From positions 11,313,614-11,377,613 of the forward strand of contig CM028892.1 of the NCBI GenBank assembly GCA_016801885.1: a DNA stretch of 64,000 nt, written 5' to 3'. The DNA comes from Toxotes chatareus (Eukaryota; Chordata; Actinopteri; Toxotidae). Position 1 is the first letter of the stretch. Each line of letters opens with the position of its first letter. Below the pieces are notes generated by a model. It ran no database searches and was not told where the DNA came from. It saw nothing but the letters and a program-made list of their open reading frames with translations. Positions 1-12,400 of the stretch are shown one piece after another. The position numbers were made by a program, and so were the translations under genes.

Positions 1-2860
1 TGTCTCCTAGCTTCCACACAGGAAGTTATGGGTCTGTGGAGGTTCAGTGGTTAATTGTTTTCACAGGGACTCAGTGTTGGAGCTGCAGCAGCAGCTTGGC
101 CTCAAAGGTTTGGATGTTGTGATGAATGTTTGTCCTTCTAACAGGACCCAGAACAACGATCTGAGTTTTTAGGTTTATGTTATCAGTCCATGTCTTCACA
201 CACTGACTTCAGATCAGTGTCTTCCTCCCTCTTTTTCCTGTATATTCTGTGGCAGCAGTTGAACTTTCTTTCTTTCCTTTGTTGGACCGAACCTTCCACT
301 GCAGAACATTTCACTGTTTCCCAAACCCGATGGACTGGTTATGTAATGTCTTGGGTTAATGTGCTTCAGCCCTGATCTCTGAGACGTGGGTCCAGCTGTG
401 CTTGGACCTGTGTTGGACAGTTTGATGCTCAGATTACTGGTGAGATGAAACCTGTTTGACGTGGCTCCTATCTGAGCTGACCTGGGATATGGAACGTTAT
501 GAGCTTAACTTGGGACTTGCTGGTCTTGATTTGTGACTTGTTGGTCATGACTGGTAATTTGAACTCAGATGAAGCGTAGAGTGTAAATCAGCTGATAATT
601 TCACTTCCTGTGTTCATGTTGAAAGCAGCATAAAGGACCGTCTTCGTGCTCGTTGGTCTCCTGGTCTCCTCCAGTTTCTGATCTGGACTCCAAACGTTCC
701 TCTCTTTGTTCCCCTGCTTTTCCCTTTGTCATCTTCCTCCCTTGAGATTCTCTGACAGATGAGTTACGATGCTTCAGAACCCCGGCCCCCTCGTTTCAGC
801 TCCTCTGGCCTGGGATTCCCTTGTTTTAGGAAAAGCAGACTTGGCTGGACTGAGCGGAGAGAACGGGGGAGGACTGGGGAGGACGAGGGGAGGACACGAT
901 GAAAGATGAGGGCTGTTTATTGGGGAAACCCCGGATGGTGTCGAGGTGAGAAGCTGGGAGATTGATAACCTCCGCTGCTGGTGATGAGTTCCTCCTCTTA
1001 ATCTGTTTCACAGAGTTTTTGTGGAGGGGATGAGGGGCCGCAGCACAGGGAGGGGCCACACTGTTCAGTTGGTGCACCTTGTCTGGTCCACATGAACCCC
1101 CACCCTGGCTCAGTGACCTGGAACACGAGGATCCTTCCCTCAGATCACCTCTTTGCTCGTGTTTTCCTCAGAGGCTCTGAATCAAAGTTCAATCAATATC
1201 TCAGTTGATGGAACTCGAGTCTCAGATTTCCAACGTTCCCAGCTTGAACTGAACAGAAGGGACCCGCTCTCCTCTGAAACATGTCATTTCAGCTTTGCTG
1301 TTCACTTTGACTTTAAACGTCACGTTCATGTATGTTCTGAGGGATCTTTATGACTCAGACTACATTAAAACAAACACACCTTTGTCCTTCTTAGTCTTCA
1401 GGCTTTATCCTGACAGCGGTGTGGATGTGTGTATTTATCCAGATGTGAATCAGGTTTAAACCTTACCGACGCTAAGAGGCTGAAAATGTAAACCAGTCGA
1501 CTTATCAGCTCGTCAGCAAACACATGGAGCGGATTTGTAATGATGGGGTGAATTCAGAGGAAAAATAGGAGGCTGTTATGTCACACATGGCTGAAGGTGA
1601 AGCCAGATTCCTGCAGGAACAGCTGGCAGAGATTTAAAGAATCCAGAAGAAATGAGAAGATTTATGTGCTTTGGCTGCGTTTGTTTTATTCTCCAGACTT
1701 CAGCAAGAAAAGTCAAACTTCAACAGGTTCACTAAGACGCAGAATAAAACTTTTATATGGGAGATATTCTCACACAGGCTCACATGGATATTACATTTAT
1801 CTTCATAAGAAAGTGGATTAGTCAGAGGAGCCAGGTTCATGCCAAACTGTGAGCATGGGGTGTTCAGGAACTGAAATGAACGTGGGACATTCAGGAACTG
1901 AGATGAGCTCATGCTCAAGCTGGATAATGACTGTAACGGAGAATCTGATTGGCTGCTGGGGGTGATCATGAGGACCAGAGGCTGAAGTGTGAATGTGAGC
2001 TGCTGGACTGTGTTTTGTCTGCTGCTTCCTGTTGTGTTCACAGCTGAACGTCGTCAGTCACTGTCTAACTCCATCATGTACCACACTGTGGTGTTTCCCA
2101 ACTCAACATGAGCAGGTTACAAAGCAGCTTTCAAAATAAGAGCGCAGTCAGTGGCACATTTCAGCGACAGCTTCGTGGACCAGTCGCATGTTTTACTTTC
2201 TAGCTGTGATGATTTTTCTGAACACCTGCGTTTATATCAGTCGGTCACATGGTCTGGTTTTGTCCTGTGATGTTTCGTCCTGCTACAGACAAACAGTTTC
2301 ACCTCCACATGAATATTAATCTTTAATTTACAGTTTCTGTTCAGCAAAATCAGTTGGTCAGATTTTGAACTAACATCCTGAATATTTTTGAGTCGCTGCA
2401 CCTCATTGAATCGATGAGATGTTGGAGAAAAACCAGACGGGAGCTCACTTCTTTGTACAACACGTGGATCAGGAGGAAGTCCATGTGTAGAAAGAAGCTG
2501 AGGAGACGCCACATGTCCTTGAGCTGCAGAGCTGGTATCCATCAAACCAAGTTACGATCCAGGAAAGACTTGTCCGAGTCGTCCTTGAATCCAGAGGCTG
2601 CGTCACTCGTTCTCGTCACACCTGGACCGGTTTCTTCCTCTGTGGTGTTTTTTTTTCGTGTAAGGATTCCTCTGACGTTGTTGAAGAGATGTCTCGCTCA
2701 GCGTTGGCGAGCGGCGAGTGTGACCCTGATCATTAAAGACGACCTCGTGCATTTAAAACCCCTCAGCTGTGGTGCGGGGTCCAGATAACAGGCTGATCCT
2801 CATTAAAGGTTCAACACAGTCTGATTGGCAGGACTGATATGGTGTTTGTCAGGGTGATGA

Positions 2861-2897
<37 letters not shown>

Positions 2898-5800
2898 AAG
2901 TTACTTCTTAACAAAACTTTAAAACATTAACCTGATGACCAGTTATTCATTGACTGACTGCTGTAAGAATAATGAACCAATGTTTAATGAATAAGTAAAG
3001 TAAGAGTAATTACTATCAGACCTGATTGACAGTGTAATATTGACATGGTTACTGACTGAGCTGGGTGTATTATAATGTGTGCGACGGACAGAAACCTTCT
3101 TCTGTGGTGACACAGCAGAAAATCCCATGTTCATTGCGGCGGCGGCGTGTAGGACGGTTTGTTTCAGTCCTGACAGATGTGTTGTTGATCGTCTCTGTGT
3201 TTCTCCATCTGCTCTCATGGAGATTTTCCTCTGACTCTCAAACAAAAGCCTGAACCTGAACCAGACCGGCTCCTCCAAAAGACACCACTTAATCAACGCT
3301 GGCCCTCAGATCTCCCACCAGGGGCCGTCCACACCGGCCCTCCGGGGCCAGGAACCTGATTACTCAAACAGATACGACCCAGAGCCAAAAAGCTGCGATA
3401 GTCTGAGCAGAGACTGGTTCTCAGTGTGGCTGTCAGCGGCTCGACATTCCCTGAAGGATCATCTTAATTGAAGGTTTTGGATGTGTGTGTGTGTTTCCAA
3501 AACATCTGCGTGCGGCTGGTGTGTGTGGTTGTAATTAGGCCTTTAGAGGACTTATGTGTGTGTTTGTGTTGCTCTGACAGGACGCCTCCGCACAGCTCTG
3601 GCTTGTAAACCGGCAGATCTGACGACATGAGCGCAGTAAACATCTCAGCTCCAGGACACGGTCTCTGAGCTCAGATTGTAAGCTGATACATCGACCCGCA
3701 GCCAGCGCTGGGCTGCGCGGCACATGGAGCTCTTTATAGGTCGAAGAATTAGTTCAAAAAGCTCTTTTAAAATGTAACTGGCCGTCCCCAGGGCCCCTCA
3801 GGCCCCGAGGCCTCACGTGAGCTCGCTGTACCAGCATTTTAATAGACGGTTAAAGAGCTGCAGCAAGTCCAGCTCTGCTCTGCATGGTTCTCATTTATCA
3901 GAGGAAAATCCCACCGAGCAGAGCGGTTATGTAACAGTCAGCAGCCCGAGGAGGAGACGATGGCGGCTGGTGGACGACGTCCACAGATCGCTCATCGTGC
4001 TTCAGAGTCCCCCTCTGCCACCCTGACTGAGAGCTGGAACAGGCCTGAACAGTCAGAGTTAATCTGCAGCCAAGCTGCTGAGGTTTATCTCCCGATGAGT
4101 GAAGTTTCATTTTGAGGGGAACTGTTCCTTTAGGAAAACCGTTCAAATGAAGATTAATGTTGTTCACAGGTCGTTTGACCACATCTGCGGCTCCACGAGT
4201 CTGATTCACGGCTCAGTTTCTCTTTCAGTGAAAGCTGGATTCAGCACAAGATGGATGTTCCTCTGAACCGACAGCTTCATCGCTCTGACGGATGAGCGCG
4301 ATGTTTTCTGACTGGCAGAGAGAATCAGCTGAACAGGCTAATGAAGCACAGACTGTGCTGCTGAGTGACAGAAAGCAGAAACCAGAGGCTTTCACCCAGG
4401 AAAACCATCCTCTCTTCCAGCACTGCTCGCTTCACTTTACACCAGCATCGCCTCTGGAAACGTTTTGGACACCACTGAAGTGTTTTTCATTTTTATTTTG
4501 GTCAGTGAACCTGGTCATATTCCAGCTGAAGTGATGTGAACACGTTTCTTCCACCATGTGTCGTCACACGTGCAGAGCTGATCCCTTCAGTCCGCCCTCA
4601 GAACCTGCTTTTTCTGTGTGTTGTTTAAAAACAAAACACACACACAGAATAGTCTGAGTAGAATAAAACCACATATATATAAAAAACGGAGGAGTTGTGA
4701 GTGTATCACTCTGTTTACTGTGAAACACACGTCGTCATGTGATTAGTTAATAATTAGCTGATTACAGTCCACTTGTGCATCACATGACCTGTCACGTAAC
4801 GTTCTCTTGTCCTCGCCGGGTTGGATTTCTCCATCTAACCAAGGAAAAATGTCCCAGAGATGCGGGACGCTTTTGGTCCTGAGCAGAGCCGGTCCAGTCC
4901 AGCAGTCACAGGGCAGCCTGTGAGACGAAACCCAGAACACTCACAGCTTCAGATTTTCCAACTGTCCCAATCTCCTGGATGAAGCTGCAGAGGAAACATA
5001 AACCTAAATCAAACCGGATCGTTTTCACCTCCCTTCTGTGGAAAAGTCAGAGTGTGCTCCCCCTGAAACCCTCCTGCTGAGTCTGGGTCGGAGCGGCTGA
5101 CGGCACGGAGGTTACGTAATGTCGTGCGATGAGCTGAAACTGTGAACCTCACACCGAGTGAGGATGACAGATGTCAGGGCGATGGGTCCACATACTTCAG
5201 ACCCTCTCTGGCTGCTGGCAGGGCTGATGGAGGGGCCTCACCTGTACCTGGAACCACACACCCCCTGCACTGTTTGAACACAGGGCTGTTTGTGGTCTGA
5301 CTCAGATTTGCTGCTTTCTCTCCTGGGTGCTGAACAGTCAGATTGTCCCTAACCCTCGTTTGTCTTCCTGCTGAGTGGACCACATCAGACTGTTGGACTC
5401 ACACTTCCTCACAGACAGACGCTGGGAGGAATGGATGCACGCCTGCTGTCCTCTTCAACCAATATTAACCAACATTTCTTTTCTCTTGGTGCTGTGTTAA
5501 ACTCCAGACACACACAACGTGCCTGAAGAACATCTGATTTTATTTACAGGCGCTTTATGTAAATCACGAGCTGCAGCTGAATACGCTTCGTGAATACGCG
5601 CCCTGTGGCGAGAAGTTGCTACAGACTGAGCAGATATTCCCCAACAGTCAAACGTTTTGCTCTCAGATGAAATAGTAGAAAGGTTCTGCCTCTAATGTGA
5701 ATGTAAATTCAGTCAGCATCCAAACCTCAGGTCAGAGAGACGTGTGTTTTTGTTGTTTCTTTATTCTCGTGGACAGTTCGTCCATATGTTTCCACTCTGC

Positions 5801-8800
5801 TGCTTTCATATTAGATTACAGCTCAGAGCTCTGTGCAGCCGGGGAGGCCTTCAGCATCCACGGCCTCCATCCAAACCGCCGCTGCACTCACCTGGGTCTG
5901 GTCTCTGTGTGGTGACAACTGCCTCAGGTCCACGAGTGACTGGACTCCACACACACACCAGCACAGGGATCCAGCCGAGGAGGAAAACCCCGTACAGGAC
6001 TCATGAAGTCACCAAACCGCACACTCTAACTCTGCATCTGCTTCCAGTCAGAGGAGGTCTGATCAGATCCTTCACGAGGAGTTTTAATCTGCTCCAGACT
6101 CCACAACGTGCCCCACCCGCCCTGCCTCCACACCCCCGCAGAGGAAACAAACCACCCTGTAGCAGAGTGGTCACATCAGTATGGATTGTGTATGGAGGGG
6201 GCTCCGTCCCTTCTCAACATGTTAGTCTCACAGTGAACAAACACAGATGGTGACTGGTCCATAGTAACGATAGTTCAAACCCTCAGGATGGTCTTTAGTG
6301 TCTGTGCTTTACTCTGATGTTTGATTTTTCGGTCCATCTGAATCTTTTTAGGAAAACACTGGGTGTGGTCCTTTAATCAGCCCTAGGACAGATAGGGCGG
6401 CCGCCGTGTTGCCTGGGAGGCAAAACCCAGGGGAGAAAGCACAGGGTACATCCTCTTCTTCTCTTCTGCTCTGAGAGTTAAAGATCACACTGATCCTGTT
6501 TCAGGCCTGATGTAAATCCAGTTAAACATTGTGTGCATGTTTGTGACTGCAGGAAGTAGGAGGTCCTCGCTGTTTGCTCCCCACCTGGATTCACCTGATC
6601 CAGAAACCAAGACCACAGAGGCTGATTTAAACTAGATTCAGCCAAACCAGGTGAGTTTTAGTCACATTTGGTCAAATTCATCTGCATTTTTAGTGAAAAC
6701 TGTCAAACACTGGTCTGGGACTGAAAACTGACTGGTTGTTTAAGTAAGAGCATGGATGGATTGTGAGACAGTGGGCCCTTGGACATGTAAGAGACTCCCA
6801 CCCCTCATACACAGGAGCAAGACCCCCATACTGAAAGAGACACGAAACAAAACTGCTGCATGGTCACGTTGAGTTTCAGTGCCGACGTCCCCCGCCTTCT
6901 CTTTCACCAGCGTGACAGTTAGAAGACGGGTCTGCTGTGCAGTTTGTGCAGGAGCTGTGCGGCTCGGTGGGACAGCTGCTGGTCCGTGGGTGTTATCAGC
7001 TGAGTCTCAGTGTGTACTGATGCTGGATCAGCTGCAGCTGCTTGGTGTTTCCACTTTTAAGAATCCACAACAAACAGATGCTCAGAGCCAGAGAGTGAGT
7101 CAGTGGGAAACCCTCAGAGTCTGCAGTGGGAGCTCAGACTCTCCCACACTAATGATGAGTCATGATGGGAGTCAGCTGGTCCTCGATCAGGGAATCTCCT
7201 CCAACACAGAACCAGACCCGACGGACAGAAAACATCTGGACTCAGGTCAGACTCGGAGTCAAACATTTGATATTTGAACGTCTAAAAATCACAAATGTCA
7301 GACGACGTCCTCCACTGTCCCCACTGTGACTTGCTTTTTATAGCTGCTGACCTTCAGCCTTTGGTGAAAATGATCTGGAAAAACCGAATTCCACCTCTCA
7401 GATATCAGAACATTTCAAAGGTTAAATGTCTGCTAACAGCATGATTTCACTGTGGAAAATGTGGATTTAGAAAAATCATTTAATCTATACTTTCTTCTCT
7501 TTTTGTCCTCCTCCTCTGTTCTTGCTGTCTAGCTGCCTATCTGTTGCCGTGGTAACCCCCTGATGTTTTTTGATGGAGTTTCTGTCCTGTGTGTCCTGAG
7601 TTGAGTTGAACGTGGAGTGTTGCCTGGTTAGTGAGGCTTCGGCTCAGCTCGGCTCAGCTCTGCTTTTTAAAGGACCATGTTGGTTTTGTTGCTTTTGGTT
7701 TTTTGTCGATGTGCATCTCGACCCTGAGGAGAGGGGAGAGTTCAGGTGTTTTCTTTCAGCTTGTTGGACGGGAGTCTGTGTTGGAGCGTGCGGAGCTGAG
7801 GATGAGTCAGTCCGTCCACCTGGTTAGGAAAGAGAAAACACATGTAGCCAAAGAGAAAGATATACAACAGCGCTGTCGCTGCCTTCATGCTTAAAGCTGA
7901 CAGTGTGGTGTTGCACAGCTGAGAAGAGCCAAACTCATCACATCACCGTCCAGCGTCCACTGGTTCGGTCTGAGCGACAGTTTCTGTCCTGAGTCTGGTT
8001 TGTGGACTGAATGAGACAGTGGTCCTGTCGTAACCAGCAGAGGGTTTCCATCGTTTTCAGTCCTCCATCCTGTTTAAATCGGTGCTTTTCACTGAGGAGT
8101 TCTGAACGAGTCAGAGCAGTGACCCTGCATCGCTGCAGTGGCTCGGATCAAACTGCTGGATGGGGGAACAGCTGCCTCCTTTTCCATGGAAATCTGTTTC
8201 TGTGCCTCCACATGTTGGATCTTGTCTCATCTTTAACCCTGGAAATAGTTTTTATAAATGGAGTCAGTTCAGGGGAAACAGAAAATTTATGGAGTATTAT
8301 TGATATTTCAGGCTCGACAGCAGCTGCAGTCTGTAATTAAAGTAGAATTCCACCATTTTTTGTGCTGATAATTTATGTTTTATAATCTTTTTGCATCAGG
8401 ATGCAATCACATGTTTAAATGACGTGATATCAGATGAAGCTTGAGCTCCGAGTCCATGCTGTGAGTGTAGGCAGGAAAACACTAATGACTGATAATAAAA
8501 AAGGAACATGTGGTCGTTAAAGGCTTTAAAGAGCCTCGTCAGCTGCTCTCAAACACACCAGCTCTCATTCCTGTTTCCATGTTTACACCAACAGAGTGGA
8601 CAGAAAGTAAGACATGGATGCTACGGACGATTTTTGCTTTTCCCCCTTTTCCTGATCAGAAGTGGCAGGAAGTTGGAACAGAAACGTGGAATGACAGCTT
8701 CACTGTCAGAAAGACGAGAGAAGAGACCACATCAGACAGATGGAGAGAGTAACCCTCCCTTTAACTGTTCATAAAGCTCAGCCTGTTTATCAGTGAGAAC

Positions 8801-9249
8801 ACTGGACCTTCACTGCTGCGTGTGTTAGGGTACAGGAACAGGACTGTGGAGTCTGGGCGCCCTCCAGTGGCTCAGTGAGCGCTGCCACCTTTACTGTTTT
8901 CATACCCAGAGTACAGTTTCTAATGTTTTCAAACCCATAATGCAATCTGTAATCTGTAATGTACAGACATGTCAAAAGAAAAGAAAAGAGCAGAAGTGCA
9001 ACATTTGAGTAAATGTACTTTAAATGTGGAGACAGAATTATTCAGACTTAATAAGAAAACTGCTCAGAAACATGAAAAAGAATCTAAAAAAAGCTTTACA
9101 TTATTTCAGCAATGAATAAAAAAGTCCTGATGTGACTCAGCTTTCACACTAAATGCCGCCACCTGGTGTCCGTGTGGCCTTACTGCCTTTTTAATCCTGA
9201 CAGCTCAAAGTCCAGCTGGATTCCAATGAGTTAATCAGTCACTTATTGA
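1..9249. other. Region without a recognised gene
   Basis: I translated and scanned this stretch on both strands and found no exon chain, domain motif or RNA gene that I can support. Open frames are short (at most about 170 codons), biased towards low-complexity content, and lack flanking splice sites that would join them. The sequence looks like ordinary intergenic or intronic fish DNA with one GT microsatellite. It could be an intron of a gene lying mostly outside the window, or downstream flank of the adhesion GPCR gene. Confidence 0.6.
2862..2894. repeat. (GT)n microsatellite
   Basis: About 16 uninterrupted GT dinucleotides in the gene-free left part of the window. A simple repeat, likely length-polymorphic. 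Confidence 0.95.
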
Positions 9250-9255
9250 TTTATT
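9250..9255 (-). terminator. Candidate poly(A) signal of adgrg7
   Basis: TTTATT on the plus strand reads AATAAA on the minus strand, about 230 bases past the adgrg7 stop codon. It is the nearest canonical hexamer I see, so it is the likely cleavage signal for this minus-strand transcript. No transcript data were available. Confidence 0.45.
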
Positions 9256-9484
9256 GATATTCACTGTACAGTGGTGTTTGATTAACAGGGTTTTACTGGT
9301 TATTACCTCACTAATCCTCCTCATGGTCTTGTGTTCTCAGGCTGAAGCGACAGGTTGATCCAGGATGAATCACAGACAGTGTGAGTCGCACTGAATCGAA
9401 ATATGTTCCCTCATTGATCAGAGCAGTTTGAACAGCTGTCGTTTTGATCAGGTCTCACTCTGTCAGACACTGAACTACCTTTCA

Positions 9485-12400
9485 CTAATCTAAAGACGCG
9501 TGCTCGTCCATCAGGTCTTTGTAGTGCTGGGGACTGGTTTTCCGGCCCCAGTTTTTCTGCACCCTGTACTTCATGGTCTGGAGCGGGATGTTGACTGAGG
9601 AGACGTACTGCACAGAGCGGGAGACAGTGGCTTTGAAGGCCGGTGTTCTGGCTGTGAAGAGGATGAAGATCTGAAATCCCTGAGAATATGAGAGCAGGAT
9701 GATGAAGGTCAGTCCCTGTATCGGGGTTGGACACTTTGCACTTTTCATACTTAATCCAGAAGAGTAATGAGGAATTATTGTAAGATCAGGTGCAAACAAC
9801 TGCAACAGACAGACGATCAAACAGACGTACCTGTGTGGTTGTACACAGGCAGAAGAAAATGCTGAAGATCTGGTGTGCGTGTCCAGAAGTGATGAGGACC
9901 AGGTATCCCAGAGACCAGGACAGGCCCAGTAACACAGCCAGAGAAAAGCTTTTGAGGAACTTCTTCCTTAGAGACGAGCTTTTGGACCTGCACAACAGGA
10001 CAGGTGGGTGAGTGAAGGTCTACAGAGACAAATCTTCTTCATGAGTAGAAACATTCTTCTGTTTAACATGTTTCTGATAGTTAATGTGGTGTTTTTGTGT
10101 GTTACCTGGCTCGCATGGTGAGAACCAACAGTACCATGTTGTAGATCAGAGTCAGACCGACTGGAAGGAGGAAACCCCAGAACATGGGTTTGTCAAACTT
10201 AAAGTCTTTGTCCTTATCCAGAGCTGCAAGCCAGCAACTAGAGGTTCAAACAACCACAGAACAAAAACTGTTGGAGAGAAACTAAATTCAAACAGGCCTC
10301 AGGTTTGTTTAAGAATTATTCAAACCCACACAACTTTATTATCAGTTCCACAGACCTCAGACTTTTGTTCATTTAAAGGCAGAAAATTAAGAATCTTAAG
10401 ACAGGTGGTGTTACATTTTTGAGGAGACAGTAAATTAGTGAAAATAATTTTAATGGTGTACCCACAATTCCTCCTGCCTGTATCCCAGAGGATTGTCCAC
10501 CCTGTAGGTTGCTCCCAGTGTGATCGCCATGACAATGGCAGGGACACCTGAGACAGAACAGTAAGTGAAAACAGAAGCGTCTGTGATGAGGACTGATGGG
10601 TCGTCGTGGTAAATCAAAATGAGCTGATGTTTTTGGGATAACTTGTGGTTTATATAAAAGGAATAAATCCTCATCTTTCTCTGTGAGTGTCAGATGTTCA
10701 GCGAGCTGCTGTTACAGCTGATCTGAGGTGTGAACCCCACCTGTGTGTTCAGTGATGTGCCCACAACTGAACTCTGCAAGAAAACTAATAGGTTCATTTC
10801 CAAAAAGGTGGAACTGCTGCTTGAAATGTCGTACCCCATCCCGCAGCCATACTGAACAGGGTCCAGTGCTTAGGGAGACTCCTGTGCTGTCCGTCTCCAG
10901 AGGGGGACTCCAGCAGCACCAGCTGAGTGCTGTACACACTGTTCCACATGAAGGTGGCCAACAGGAAGAAGTGAAGCAGGGCCGCCACCGCCGTACAGGA
11001 GCCGCCGTCCTGTTCCACGTGTTGGTCAGAGTCGGGGATGTTGTTGGTTTGAGTTGTGATCTTCGGCCCGGCGCCGTCCTCTCTGCTGGAGTTTTCAACT
11101 CCAGAGAGGAAGGTGATGACGAAGGCCAGCAGGCTGACGCAGATACACAGCAGAGCCATCTTCATGTTCCTGTTGTTCTGAAGAGACTCTCTTTAAAAAA
11201 GGAAAGAATCTTTTCAGAAAGAAGTTGTGATATTTTAACAACAGAAACAACTCGCTCTACTCATCTCATTTTAACACCAGGAACACAAAACTGCACAGAT
11301 GTGCGTTTTCCTGAGTTTCCCTCAGACTCAGCATTCACACTGCATTTAAACAGCAGCTGTGATATTTTATAAAGTTAAACATTCACAAGAAAATGTTAAA
11401 GATATTCAAAATAAAACAGTTTTTAATAATCTTTTCTTTTCTCAAGGCAACAGCCAATTATTATTATTAAGTGGTTGAAGGGAAAAAATGAAGGCGTCGC
11501 CTCAGACTGTGAGAGGCAGGTTTCAGTGCTGTCTGACTTTGAAGGCCAAATTTACTAATCAAGGAAATAATCAGCAGATAACTCAGTAATAAAAGGAATC
11601 GGGAGTTAAAATGATCTTACCGGTCTATAATGTGATGAATGATCGTTACAGCGAAACCCACAATCGAAAGCGAAAGTCCGACGATGGAAATCAGGTCCAG
11701 GGCGTGTGCGTACTCGTATGTCGCTCTGTATGACTGAAACACAATCAGCATTTTCTCTTTTTATTTTATTTGACTCTGAATTCACTTCATTTTTTGAGCA
11801 AGCAGTTTTGCTTCATCTCGTCCTCACGAGTGCAGTGATGCAGATCCATCAGTAACCATGAAGCACTCAGTGATAACTGTTCCTGACTGCTGCCGTACTT
11901 TAAACTGCGCTTTGTTGCATCTGTGTCTTGTTTAATGAAACAGTCGTTGGCCTCGCGTGAACGTGGCAAACGTGTGGATGCAGAGTTGTGATATTCACCC
12001 AGAGAGCAGCGAAGTTGGTGGTGTGGTTACAGAAACATCTCATGACTCCGTCTGAAGCGTTTCCCTTGGAGCAGCCGGCGGTGCTCCAGTCCTCCACACT
12101 GTAGTTCCAGAAAACACAGGCGAAGTCGTGCAGAGACGTTCGGTCCATCAGCTGAAACAGCAGCACAAAGAACGTCTGCAAGGCTGCAGCTACGTTTAAT
12201 CTGAACTTCAAACACCGGGAACAGAAGCTGGGTTTGGTACCGTTGGTCTGAACAGCATCTCCACGTGTTGTGGCACCACGCTGCGATCCTGACCTTTGAC
12301 ACTGGCTGACAGGACCCTGATGGTGGCGTGACGCCTCCTGTAGAGTCTGGACCTGAAAAAGCGGTCGTTCTGGTAGAGGACGAAACCCAGAGAGACATTT

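Noticed and set aside
5744..6253. 169-codon plus-strand frame
   Set aside because: No domain, no splice partners and a composition like random translation of G/C-moderate DNA.
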